A stretch of DNA of 64,000 bases from Syngnathus acus. Lineage: Eukaryota; Chordata; Actinopteri; Syngnathiformes; Syngnathidae. Location: positions 6,197,476 to 6,261,475 of the forward strand of contig NC_051089.1 in assembly GCF_901709675.1 (NCBI RefSeq), given 5' to 3'. The notes under the pieces were generated by a model. The model searched no databases. It saw only the letters and a program-made list of their open reading frames with translations, and was not told where the DNA came from. Below, in pieces: positions 44,348-58,400 of the stretch (positions are counted from its first letter, which is position 1; each line of letters opens with the position of its first letter). The position numbers and the translations under genes are program-made.

Positions 44348-44379
44348 GTCGTCATGACAACGGCTGTCTCCATGGAAAC
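44348..44379. promoter_or_regulatory. Tandem RFX X-box-like sites upstream of the WD gene
   Basis: GTCGTCATGACAAC (44348-44361) and GTCTCCATGGAAAC (44366-44379) both fit RYYNYY-N2-RRNRAC and are 4 bases apart, about 275-305 bases upstream of the WD-gene ATG. X-boxes mark ciliary genes regulated by RFX factors. Binding is inferred. Confidence 0.5.
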
Positions 44380-45574
44380 GATACACTGAAGAAATGTCGC
44401 GAGAGTTGAGAGCGGGAACAATTGCGGATCAGATGCACCATCTCTTTTGGATCCCTTCGATAGTTAATTTAAAAGTACATCTGGGGTTATTGTTGTTGAC
44501 TTTCTTTTTTAATTGAACTTTTGACATTTTACATTTTCAACAATATTCTAATTTATTGAGATGCACTGTATGGTGTGATGTGTGAAACACTGGTCAGACA
44601 CTGCCTTTATTATTCCACACCGGTGCTCCAAAAGCAGAATTCCCACCTCAAGTCTGTGTTAGTGCCGTTTATGGTAGAACCGGAGATGTAGGCAATGTTA
44701 AAGGGGACTAGTCACTTTGAGTTACATAAGGCGAAAAGGTTATTCAGCTCGCCCTCTCAGTTCTTCGCAAATATCATGTGATTTATAATCTACACAGGCC
44801 TGCAAGAGGACGTAAAATGGTCTTAAAATAAATACATTAGCAGATCAGAGAGAAATACTTTGTTCCACATCATTGGACGGAGGTTTAATCATGCCGCCTG
44901 AGATATTCCACCAGCAGTCAATTATGTGAAAGTGCGCTCAATAAATGCTTTTGTTTAGCGGTAGGGGATCCCTAGCATTTAATCCGGCCTGCCATGCCTT
45001 TCTACAAATTAAACCCCAGAAGGGAAATAATAAAATGACAAATGCACAGAACATAATAATAAACAACATTTGATCTTTGCATCATATATTTTCATGAATT
45101 TAAGATGGAGGACTTTATACAAAGCTGAAAAAGTTCCACGGCCCTTGAATTAAACAAGTGCATTTCGGGGGGCATAAAAATAAACCCGCTGCAATTAAAC
45201 AGTAGAGTTGATAGAGATGAAGGGCTTGTAACTATACAAATATAACATTTTGCTTTAGTGTATCGTCCAAAAAAAAAAAAGAAAATGTAAAAAGAGCAGA
45301 AGAGATAAGAGGCACTAGCAAAGCAGCAGACCGGAAGGCTTTCGTGGAACATTTCAAAGGAGGCAACTGTAATGTGTATTGATAAATCGAACAGGCGCTT
45401 CTGGTTACCATTAACATAGCTTCCAGTGTTCCTGGTGGCTGTTTTTGCTGAGTCGAACATATTTCTTCTTGGACACCTGTGAGAGAAAATTGGAAAAAAA
45501 AAATGCTCGTGGACCTAACATTGTTCATGAAAATCCCTCCGTTGCACAAATCCAACGCAAAGGGAGAGCCGGCG
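44380..45574. other. Intergenic: WD-gene promoter and ELL-gene 3' UTR
   Basis: AT-rich DNA after the ELL stop (45575). TTTATT at 44606-44611 could be its AATAAA on the minus strand. A T-rich/A-rich run lies near 45269-45281. No conserved exon seen. Confidence 0.55.
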
Positions 45575-48500
45575 CTACGAGGAGCCCTGAGAGACGTCGT
45601 AGTCCACGATGAGCTGCTTGATGAACGACAGTTTCTGGTGCAGATATTCACAGCGCTTCTTCTCTTCCTGGTAACCCGGGAATTTCTGTGCACACAATCG
45701 ACAAAAATTTAGACTGGACAGAAATAACTGAACATCCTAAATGCGAATAACTACCAAGTATTCTAGATCCGATCTGGATTAATGTTTCTTACTTTTCGAT
45801 ACTTGTTGTATTTTTCTAAAATTTGATCTTCCATCACCTGTTAAAAGTAGAACACAATTTAAGTAAGTTCTCGTATGGCAGCCATAAAATCCATCAACAA
45901 AGCAGATGAAGTCATGCACCTTGTGTTCTTTAGTGCCGGGCGACATGCTTTTGATCTTGGACTCGAGCTGAACAAACATGTGAGTGATGGTGGCGATTCG
46001 GGTGTGCAGATCTTTATACTCGTCGTACTCCGCGTTGAAATCCTCCTGGTACCGCTGACGTTGTTCTACGCTTGTGATCCTGACATAGGCGCTGTAAATA
46101 GACATCTGATTTAGTGTGTGGCAAAAATTGTAAAATCAGACAAATAGTCACAGAACGCCACTCCGGTTAAAATTATTTCATTTGTGACGTTTTTACTGCA
46201 CTTCAGAATGCTGCGATTCTATTTTGTGCCACAAGATGGCGGCCTTTGACTAACATATATTTTAAATCCTGCTCCAGTAAACTGCAACGTATTAGGACAG
46301 AGCTAACAAAAATAAAATACTATAAACAATGTAAGGGTTAAAAAAAACCCAACATATATTACACATTAATGTAAAATGTCTTCCATCCAAAATACAAAAG
46401 AACGCCTCATATGATTATGCCAACAGATATAACCTAACGTTGAACACAATTGTAATTTGAAAATTTACCAAATCGGACACTTTATTTTTCTTTAAAACGA
46501 CTAACTATGGGACAGAATTGCTTCTCTGCGTCCATTGCTGGTTTTAAACTTAGACTACAGTAAACCACACCTCCAACATGCTTGCTCCACATTGTTGTAT
46601 CATACGCCACTCTTTAGTCTTCCAAAGGTGTCACCTAAACTTCAGTTTCATTTCATAGAAATTAAAATATACTGTACTTGCAAGATTGTTTAAAAAAATA
46701 GTTATTACATGCCTCAGCACATCTGCTGACTATTAGTGGAAATGTAATACTCATCATGGATATGGGAAGTTTCAGTCAAATGTAAGAAATCACAACATGT
46801 TCAAACTTACCTCACATAATCCGGTTTCTCCACCAAGTCAATGTCATTAGTAATGTCACAATCTAAAAAAAACAAAAAACAAAAAAAACAACAACACATA
46901 ATAGATTAAGATATTACCAGCATGAGTCAGTCAAGTAACCCCGCAGGGCATAACACTTTAACACGTCCATCTAGGAGACGTAGACGAGTTCAGAGGTGGG
47001 AGGCATCAGGGGAGGCGTCGCTTTAGGGAGCTCAAGAGCTGTTGTTGAGTGAGTCGGGAACATAACAGGCCCAACACTCCAGAGAGAGGGAGCTTAGGGG
47101 TGCAAACACACCTATGCTTAGGAGATTATGTCGGCTAAGTGTGCTGGGCGGCTACCTATGTTGATTCGGGACCTCAGTGGTGGGGGTAAATTGCGAGAGT
47201 TTTGATTGACAGTCTGATTATGACCTTTGAAATGTAATCAAATAAAAAAGCCTTACTTCCAAGTTTGTCCTGGTCGTGCTTGAGATCCGGACTGTCCTCT
47301 GACCACCTTTGTCCTGGTGGTCTTTCAACTTTTCCCGCTCCTTGTCTTTATGCTTTTTGGATTTTTTCTTCTTCTGTTGCTGTTGAGCGCAGACCGACTC
47401 AGCCCGAGGTGGCTCGGGGCTCGTCGCTTTGGTTCTGTGCTGATCAGTCACCGGTATGTCTGCGGTGCTTGATACGTTAAGCGCTAAAAGGGAAGCGTGC
47501 TGGTGGTCTCCAACATAGCTCCCTAAAGTATGATTAGTCCTTTGGAAATCAGGTTTGGCGTGGAAACTAAGAGGCTCGGCGACAGGTGCTCCCTTATTGT
47601 TTAAAAGTCCGTTGGTGACTGGCTGCTGCGGCGTCCTGTGATCATTTTGCCTTTGTCTCTTTGCTGCAAGAGGTTGTAGACTGTGCGTAAGCACGGGGCG
47701 TTTCTGGAAGACCAACACAGATGCATGATTGAGATAATCTACAAGTGATGAAATCAAACCCAAGCTTTGACTTCTCACCACTAGTGGGTTTTTTGTCAGA
47801 CTGTGCTGCAGCGGCATTCTATCCCCGGATGGTTTCCCGATAGATTCATCGGCTTGAGGATTCCTCGAGTGGCCGTGCGCGGGGGGTTGCGACTTCCTGA
47901 AAACAGACAGGAACAAAAGATGGAGGAAAATAAACATGAGAGAGTCACATGGGAGAACAGCTGCAATTCTTTTGTCCGCACGTCAAACACACCTCAACAA
48001 CAACCTGCTAGCAAGTTGTCGCTCCTCCTCGCTGTAGCCAGGCCAGTCTCGCCGCACGTACTTGTAGAAGTCGTCTTTCAGGAGGTAGCTGCTATCTTTG
48101 GGGTTCACTTTTGCCACCTGAAATACAAGCGACCATTAAACAAACCTCCATTTTCATCTTATTTATCCTTCACACTCATCCACTGTTGTCATAAGCAATA
48201 CACTTGTACTCAATCTGATGAGTAATTTTGGATTTCTTCCACAGGCAGAATTAAAACTATAAGACTCTGTTTCTGAGGTTAAAATGATCTACTACAAACT
48301 GCAGACAAATTGTCCTGTTCCCAAAACAAACACGTCAGCAGAGATAAGTCGCATTGACCCAATTACGTGCATGCAAACACACAAGTCTGTAAAAACATGT
48401 ATGAATGCCATCATTTCTCTTTCAGCTAACAAAACAACAAACTTATCATGAACAGAACAGTCAAAACAATTTAGAATAAGAAATGAGTTGATCCAATCCG

Positions 48501-51500
48501 GTTGCAGGTGTACCTAATGAAGTGTCCGATGAGCATATGCTCTTCCTCATACCTCTTCCAATATAGCTCCGAGCTCTGCCTTGTCCTTGGGACCGACCCG
48601 TTCTCTCTCCAGCCACAGCAGGAGCTCCGGCTTCCTGTAGGACTTGAGAGCCAGTAGATGAATGATGCGCTCCCTGAGGGGCTTCTGGTGGACCGAGGCC
48701 ATGCTGCCGCTCCAGCGGCTAGGCGCAGGAGGTTTACAGAAGCTGCCGTCCGATGCGGACACAATGGGCGGCCTCTTATGGATCTTGACGCTTTTACCTG
48801 ACCAATAGAAAAGGCAAAATGGTGTGATGGTAACAATATAAAAATGGATGTAGAACTTGCAATGACGTGGTGACATGTTTGTCGAGGATTTCGAGGTCAA
48901 CCTCAGCTAAGCTTCCATCGTGTATAAAAAGGTTAGCAGCTCTAATCAAATCAAGCTTTTTATAGTCCTCAAGCGTGATGGCGGTTCCAAAAAACATTGC
49001 CAGTACAGTTAATAAAAATTTGACAATGGCACTCTGGAATGGTATTTCTGTGATTTCTAGTGACATTCAAATCAGTCATAAGTGACCCATCATCCAGAAT
49101 TGTGTTTGGCTGTTAAAGTTCCGCAGAACAACTTCCAATTCAGGATTTATTTTGCAGCTAATTACTCAAATGATCTCAAATATGAATCAAAATTAACACT
49201 AATATTTTATTACTTCACGGTGAAGACAGAAAGTCACCGCACAGTAGCTATCACTTTTTCTTCTAAACTAAATAGGACCATTTCAGGCAAAATAAAATGT
49301 CTTTATTCAACTAACACAAAGGCTATGGAGATGTTGTTTACCCACGACATGCACTTTCTTTATATTCATATTTTAATTATGAACATTTTTGGCGAACAAA
49401 GAAAAGTGGCACAAATAATATCCAGTACACATTTTTCAATATGCCCATAGGAGCAGATAAATAAGGCAGAGGAAATTCTAAAAACTACCTGATAATCGTA
49501 TTTAGCCGCACTGTCTCCATGACGACTTCACCCCAAAAACAAAATGCAGCTATTAGCCTCCAAAGTGCACGCAAGCCATTTGTCTTCCAGGTGAAACTGA
49601 TCGCTTCAGCAGACAGCTCGTAGGGCACGGACGGGTAGGAGCTATCTCCACTTGCTAATCCTATTACGCATGAAGCTGTACTTGGAAGGTCACCGTATGT
49701 GCTATGTTATCTGCAAAGTCAGACATAAATCACATTTGCAAAACTTAAGGGAAGAATGAAACAATGAGGCCTACGGACGATTATATGACCTCTTCTTCAG
49801 GTTGTTTAAGAGAAGGTCCTGAAGCTACAAGAGCACAGCTATCATCTTCACCTTAAAAAAAAGTTGATACACAATCTACAAAGGCCAAGTGTGGTCAAAA
49901 GCAACCAGTTTGAGCAAGAGTCTGGAGCTCGGCACCACGCGGGGGTCTGATAGTCCTGCCAGGAAAGAAAATTGCGTAACTGCAGCGAGGGTTGAAGTGG
50001 AGAAATAAAAGAGAAGAAAGAAGCTGGCAAGTGCATAACTGCACGTTTAATTTATGATGCACGATGCTCATGATTCGTACCATCTGATATAAAACGTCAA
50101 TGTGTCTTCAGATGTGAGCAATCCCATTGCTTACTTTTTCCCTCCTGATGTACGTAAAAAACATTACTGGGAGTTATGGGCCTATCAAATAAAAATAAGA
50201 GGGAATAACTTTTTGGACGTTTGGATTTTTGCATCTGCAACAATAGTTTAAAGACGCACTCTTCAAATGTCACTCTGGGCAAGTGTGTCTTTTTTCTTTC
50301 AAAAGCCAGATGCTATCGTCAATGGAATTTCACTGGCAAGCAATTGGAAGGAAAAAAAAAAATATGCTGGAAAACTGATATCACACCGCAGACATGTGCT
50401 CACTGATAAGTGAAATACTAAAAACAGATAACATTTTGACTAACTGAGCACTAATAAAATGTTTGTAGTCATAACATTTGACATCCTATGCAAAATATGT
50501 CGAAAATATTCACTGGCATTGAGCAAGAATTAAAATCCCTAAAGGTCGCAGGGGCATCGATGTGCACCGTAGCATAGCTAAGCTAAGCGTAACATAGCAC
50601 TGCGTAGCATCGGTGGAGGTTTTGATGGTCTGTAATCTTTGGGATTTTCCAGTAGAAACCATTAAGAACGGCCAAGTTGGGAATTTGGTGAATCCCATTT
50701 TCATAAAACATCTATCCATATCCACTATTAAAATCATGGTTGAGTTAGCGCCTATCCCAGGCTGACTGCCAGCCAATCACAGGGCACATGTATGATAAAC
50801 AATCTATAAACAATTCAGCCTTCAATGAACCTAAAATGGAATGTAGCTGCAAAAAGCACATGGAGAGAGCATGCAAACTCCACACACGAGGCCCTGAGCC
50901 AAGATTGGAAGCTGGAACTATGAAGCCGACCATCACCCAGCTGCTGAAGGAAATAAAATTGAATGCAATCCATTCCAAGATGGCTTTTGCATTTTATAAC
51001 TATTTTCCTATAGAAAATCCTGGCACTAAATGAAATGTTCTTGAGTCCAACTGTCACCACTGGAGGATATGTGTGTCTGTGAGGCAAGTCCCTTCACAGT
51101 CATATAAAAACACTGAGGCCCAAAATGACATTTGGGTTGTGAGTCATTTGAGGTGAACACTCACTGGGATGCGTGGCTCCGGGTTTTATCTCAATGGCCG
51201 AACGGCTCCAGCTATCCTTCTCGACTTGAGACATCCTCTCGCGTGTCATCTGGTAGGAGTCCTCGGTGGCGCACACGGTGATCTTGTCCTGGATGACTCC
51301 TTGCCCTTCCAGCTGCTCGCGGCCGTCACTGCAAAAACCAACGAGACCGAAAGAAAGCCGCTGAGCTGTAGGAGCTTTAAGCTGTCAACGCCGTCAAGAC
51401 AAAGCCCAGTGAGCACAGCGGCGTACCGACATAGACTTCAGGGCAACAGTGCGGTTTGAAGCTGGAGCTGGCCAAGATGGCCGTGGTTATGTCACAGACT

Positions 51501-54500
51501 GGATATAGCCCGGTGTGCTACGTGGTATCAAGACAAAAGGTTCATGGCAGGATACGGCCTGTGGAAAACCTCCAGCTTAGCTCGGTCGAACCTGGCTTCA
51601 AACAGTTGCTTTGCAAAATTCTTCTAGGACAAAAGTCATGCGTCACACGTGAAATGGCTGGGCTGCTTCATTTGCACGCATGACTGCACACTTTCTCTTG
51701 GAAATATCAACTCACTGGTGGGGCCAAAGCGAGCATACGAGATAGGACGTGTTAAAAACGCTGAATAAAAGAAGAGAGATTGAATTTCGCTCTTCCCTAA
51801 ACAAATAGAGGTGCTTGTTTCCTTCCTCTTCATACTTATTAGAAAATGACAAACAAGACTAGAAACTGAAAATGGGCTTATTTCTGCAAGACAAGAAATG
51901 TCATGTGATAAGTGTGCTACAATTTTCAATTATTTATATTTTTGGACATATAAGGATGTCAGAGACATGTTATTAAGATACATGGGAAGTGTTTTGGACA
52001 GGGATGGTAAAAACAAAAATCAAATAAAAATACAATAAATAAAGTAAAAAATAAATAATTTAAATAATTTAAAAACATTTTCTGACCGTGTTCAACCTTG
52101 AAAGTACTCCCTGCATTTCTTCGGCTTCCTACCTTGAAACATACTGATGGATGCAGTCAAAGCTGGCCTGCGGCTGGTCTTTACAGTCGCTGGATAAATA
52201 GAAGGAGAAGACCCGAAGCGCATTTGGCGATTCTGCTGTGGGAGCTGGGAGCTTAATGTACTGGAAAGGAAAGGAGGGAGAAAAGCTAAATTCGGTGACT
52301 TGAAAACAAAAGCCACCTATACATGCAAGGTCTGTTGGAAAAGCTAACAATAACACAAAGTCTGTTCAGAACAAGCCGACTCAGCGTTTGTGAGCTTCAC
52401 TTCATTCTTATCAGCCAGCTGCACAAGTCTTGACTTGCAGGATTTTGCAAGTCTTTCAATCAAATTTCATGTGGTTTCCTATGAAAGTTGACTCACAGGT
52501 GGCTCATCTCAGCATGTGACATAACACTTTAGAACTGTGTACTATTTATCTCTGCCATACACTGTACTAAGCTTGTGTATAGGGTTAATCCCGGATGTGT
52601 TTTTTAAGAGACAGAGGTCAGAAAACATTTGTTACTGAACCACTGTTACGTCTGCATTTTGTGATTGATTCACTTTCACAAGCAATTAGTCAGAGTACAC
52701 GGTGCACACAAACTGAACAGAACATGAAGGTTCACCACAACCGGTCAAGATCTGATGTCCTTTGATTCCTAAGATTTAAAAACAAGTGTATCATCATTGT
52801 GTTGCTTTTACGGTGGCTATCCTACTTTGAGTACATTTCTTTTTTCTTTTTACCTTTATCACTGAATTTAAGACATCAGACTTAACCTTTAAATAAGCCT
52901 AAAAAAAATTGTTGACCTGAAGGAATAACTAAAAAAGTGCTAACAAATACTCCATCATGATAGTAAAACGGTCTCTGAAATGTACGATCTTGCTTTCCGA
53001 GAGAAAACATGCGAGGGAAGCGTCTGACTAATCTTTGGTGCTGTTGTTTATATTGGCGCAGAGTAAAAGCACAAGAGCTAAACACATTGCAAACGTTCAT
53101 AAGGCATTAGGCAGTTGTGCAAAGGTCATCTTACTGGCACACCAAAGGTTTGTGAATAACTATTGTAAAACTTCCCTATTAGAAAAAAAAAAGGAATTTA
53201 AAAAATGTGTGGGTGGTAGTTAGAGCAAAAATATGCGGTGTGGAAAAATGCCATTTCATAGGAGGACAGCAGTCCGATCTCCACTCAGCTATAAAACTGT
53301 GCTGGCCTTGTTAAAAAACCAGCCAGCCTCTCTAACTGGGAGCACATGGCCGCACGTGATTTATTTGGAGAGGCGGTGAAGAGAGTGCGGATAGACACGT
53401 CGACGCTAGACAAGAATTGTGGCTAAACCATCCGTATCAAACCCAAGGCCCGGGGGCCAGATACGGCCCTCACATCATTTTATGTGGCCCGCGAAGACAA
53501 ACTGTGCATTGACTTTATGTGTCAATACGAAAATGAAAATTTTCTTCACTTTTGAAAACTACAAATATTGCTAGCAATTTTTATTACCATTCATTTTCTA
53601 TTTTTTTTTTTTACTAGATTCTGATCCCAAAGCTAGGCGTTGACAGTCATAACGGCCCTCCGAAAGAAACTGAGTACAATGCGTGAGTTTGACACCGCTG
53701 GTCGAAGCGCAATGTTATTTTTAATTTATTTGACTTAGGGTCCGGGTCAACCTCAAGAAGTAATTAATTAGACCATGATGATTTTGTCTTGAGCCGTCAA
53801 ACCTCATCCCCACTTATGACCGCCACGGAGGTTACATTCAGCACTTTTTGCTTGTTAGTGGGATTACACACAAAAATGTTAATTCTGGAAATGGCATTAA
53901 TGTGCTATAATAATCTGCAGTGATCAGTTGAAACAAATCACTGTGCTGGTTTTTTTCTTTACCATGACTAACTACAGGCGTAATTACGTAATTTTCATTT
54001 TCACTCAATTTTGCAGTTTAGTATGAACGGGGATTTTATGGACCTTTATTTTATTTATTTTTTTTTTAACCGCCACAACAATTACAAAAACATATTGTTT
54101 CAACTTGAGAGTGCAGAAAATCATTTTATGATACAGTGACTGGTTAGGTCTGTAACCTGCAGCGTTAAGGAAAGTGGGAGGGGATGCTACACTTCACACT
54201 CAGGCTGCAAAATATGAGCTGCGGGAGGTCGTTTTTTGTGATGGATGAAAGGCATGTGCCCATCATGTACTTCACGTTAATCGTCCGACCACAATCTGGC
54301 CTAGCATTCAGAGCACCACTATTCTGTAGTGGAAATGTTTACAAGAGGAGTTCACACAATTAGATGAAAGCCATTTGAATATGGGTCACATAGCCTTCAC
54401 TAGAATCTTTCACATTCAACATTTAAAAAAAAAAAAATGCTGATTGGACAACATGTTATTATTATAGTCTGCTATTTGTTGTCATTTTAATGCTAGTAAA

Positions 54501-55453
54501 ATTTTTGGTCACAGTCCACTGGTTGGTTGGCCCCAGGGTTTGACTGATAATAATCATACAAATGACACTATTTTGGTTTTTGATAGACTTCCTTTTCCCC
54601 CATTTAGAGTAATCAAGCTCTCGAGATAAACATTGTGACCCTTTTGTAAGGACGTGGAGGAGACTTGGCGCTGGTCGGCAGAATAGTCTCATGTGGCTTG
54701 CTGGCGCAACTTGATCACTGTTGAACTCTGCTAAGTGAAATGATGTTTTTTTTCCCAAGTCATTTCCGACACTTTTACTCCTACGTCGTCTTCTGCGACC
54801 TTCGAAGTGTTAAAAACTTCCACAGTGACATAACGTTCTCCAAAGATCTACGGATCAGAAGATTGTTTCTGGCACAAGCCCCTTACAAAACATGTGTTGC
54901 CGCTCCACTTTAACTAGGCGCTAAAAACAGTGGACACAGCTAATCCATTTCCATCCTTTCCTGGGTTGGAAGCATTACATGAGCAGCAACATCAGGCAGA
55001 AAGAATTATTTATGAAAGTTACTCATCTTCCAAATGAAGTGGGCACGTCGAAGGGCAAAAATCTAAAAATGAGTATTCTGATTATATGCGGACATAAATT
55101 TCAATGGAATGAGCCGTGAGGAAATCTTTATTTCTACAGAAACGGTATTGGTTTCAATCTCAGTCAGTCATCAGAAATGTCTTGGCGTACTGGACAGGAA
55201 AAGGCTCCTTTTCCTGGCGTTATCAAACTATAAAGTTGATGGAACAAAAACTGTGAGAGACTGCTGTCGGTGCACCGGGCTTAAGTTTCCTGCGAGCTTT
55301 TAGTTGAATGTGGTGTCGGGGTGTAGAACTCATGCAGCCTATTGTTTCCATATCCTCTGCAGCCTGAGTAATGGCCTTCTGAAAACAGGCCGTCTTTTGT
55401 TCCGGCCTCCTGGACTCCAGAGCCGTGGCACTGCCTCGCCTCTCTGGTTCGAT

Positions 55454-55493
<40 letters not shown>

Positions 55494-58400
55494 GGGAGGA
55501 GAAAGGAGGTGGGAGAGAAACTTGTCGCCACCACCGCTGTCTGTTAGCAGCGGGAGGCGAGCCACCCTCGGCTGGATTCACAATAAACGCGCCCCACGTG
55601 TGACTGCGTGTGTTAATCCAGCGTGAGCAACTGGAGGCTGAGCTTTTCTTGCTAGGGTGTAATCAACATTTCTGCCAGTCGCAAGGCCGAGGAGGAGCAA
55701 GGCAAAAGGATGAGCTCTCAGTGACACACAAGAAAAAGCAGGTCATAAAAAAAACACACACACCAGACAGCCTGGCTGCCTCCTCATCCTCGCCGCTGGC
55801 AAATAAACTCCTCGTCTCAGCCCAACAAAAGAGAACATTTGTTCCCAGGACTACTAGTTGCCATTTTGGGCTGAGCATAGCCTCTCCCTTGACCCTTGTA
55901 GGGTCATCACGCATTTTGCTAGCTTAGCTGGTTTTTACCAAACTGTACAAAAAGGTGGCAGTGTTTGTTTGTGTGAAAAATTTGTAGTAATTTAACAGTG
56001 GAACTATCACACACAGATAAAAAATACATTTTCACTGCAATGACCCTGAAGTTTTAACATTTGGAATGTGACCAAACATTTCTGGAAAAATATTCCAAAT
56101 AGTCAAAACTGCACGTGTGCTTTTCATTTTCCTTGGCTTTTGGTGTTTAGCGTGATGATGTCACAGCATTTATAGTAATAAAGTGCTGATTCACGTAGAA
56201 ATTTAAATTATTGTGATATAGGAAAGTGGTATGCATATCTCTGCCTTGGCTGCTCAGTAAAATCTGACTAATTTCACAAAAAGTCAACAATGGTTACAAA
56301 AGAATTAGTCATTGAAATGAAGCTTCGAATTTGCTTCACAAACCAGTTGGAATATATTTTGACTCCTCAAGATGGCAGTATTAGTTGAACATCGGGGTGA
56401 ACGTACACTGACTTGCCATTTCTTAAACGCTTTTATTCAAACAGTGCCATCTAGAGGAGTCAAAAAATACAACTGGTTCATAACGCACATATGAAGCTTC
56501 ATTTTCCCATCACTGTAAAGAATACAAGTTCGTAGTCGTATTCAGTCATGCTACTCGGTATGAGGCAGGCCTAAAAATAAAAAGGTTTTAAGCTTTATAA
56601 TACAAAAACTTTTTCCAGATAAAGTAAAAAATTCCAAGATTGTGACACAATCCAGAGTATGCAGTTTTTAAAACAGCATAGTGATTGTGTAATTTTTTAT
56701 CATGTTACTTCCCAGCTACCACAGTAAAGTAGCTTGAGTTAATTTGACCCAGTTTTGCATGACTAATTGTTTATCTCTATTTTATTATGGACTTATTTTT
56801 AATATAATATTTCAGTCGGTTGGGTCCGCGGCTGGTGTCGCTTGCTCAGATTCACATGCTGGGTGATTAATGCGAATGCCTCCGGCGGGAGACGGCGCAT
56901 GTCATCAAGACTGAGCTTGTAATCACTTTCATTTGCAGTTTTACAGAGACAAAGCCACAAGCTCCAATGCTGCAGGGGAGAAGAAGTCGGGAAGCGTCCT
57001 TGAGATTTCCCCAAAACCGATGCCAAGAAGAATTTGTCTCTGGCAGGTGCTCGAGGCCAGACTGTCAACTTCAACAAATTGTGGGTCAGCGCAACCCCCA
57101 ACCACCCCCGTGTGGCCCCCAAGCAAGGCCGGCTCGACACATACTTTGACACGTGTGTGTGGCAGGGAAACAAGCAGCCTTTTATACCTCCTGAGCCAGC
57201 ACCCTGGATTTTCACATGAGGGAATTAAACGGGACGCGATTCTTGTAAGCCAAGATGAACTGCTTGATCACACACAGAAGTCATTTTTCCACCATCTCAG
57301 TGGTCACTGACTTGTTGGTGGAATGCCAGTTTTCTCCAAGAGCAGGGAATCCTTAAACCCCAAATTCACTCCACTTGCATGCTCACAGGATCCATTAGGC
57401 ATGTGACATGTTCAAATACTGTACAAAGAAATGGAGTGTAACATTCAAGTTCCCCTCAGGGGGACAATAGAATTTGTTGTGGTTTTGCCTTCTGCTGCTT
57501 CCAGCCACTTTGATTATTCAGCACTTCCTGTAACCATCAGCTATCATCAGCTAAGGAAAAGAAATCTAAACTTTATTCCACTTGCATAACTTTGAGCCAA
57601 AAATGTTAGCTTCTGCTCTGTTACATGCACAGCAGTGTTTTTTTTTTTTTTCTTTAAACCATGGTGCTCAAGCCTATGAAAAAGAACCCTCCAGGACGGA
57701 GTCCAGTCCATTGCATCTGTACTGACTGTAATGCATTAGGATGAGGAAGTCAATTCATTGTGGGTGACAAAACACAGGCCGCATTCCCTTGCTCCTTGTT
57801 ATTCAAATGAGAGGCAAGGAAACACACACACATACACACACATGGTTCCCCCAGGGGATTTCAGCTGATCTTGCCAGGCTAAAGAGCGCTGTACAATGGG
57901 CTGGGGGGTGTTGCGGGAAATGAATAACTCATGCCTTTAAAACGTTGAGCACAAAAACAAGAAGCAAACACTTCAAAACACGCAAAGGCAAAATGAAACT
58001 GGTTATTTGTTGACTTTACGACTGGACCATGCACTGCAACAGGTTGTATTACTCGTCCAAAACTAGCATTAGGTCTTAACAAACACAGACGAGAGCATTG
58101 TTATCGACTCTGCTAATACGCTCCTCTGCCGCCTACTAACACAAAAGCATGCACGTTTGAGTCAGTCAAGACAGAGAGAGCTGACACTGTCATGCAGAGT
58201 ATTATGGCTCCTAATTACCTCTAAACATTCATTTGGTTAATGACTGTGTAGAAATTTCCGTCATCCAGTTTCCATCACAATAACAAAGGAGGGAAACTAC
58301 AGATAAAAAACACCACGAGCATTTACATCAAACAGGTGTCCAATCGTGGTGCATCCAGGTAAGTCATACATGAAAAAAAATCTGAAAAAACTTGTACATG

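Noticed and set aside
55223-55603. Poly-proline and poly-glycine open frames
   Set aside because: They are translations of the G homopolymer with no conserved flanks.
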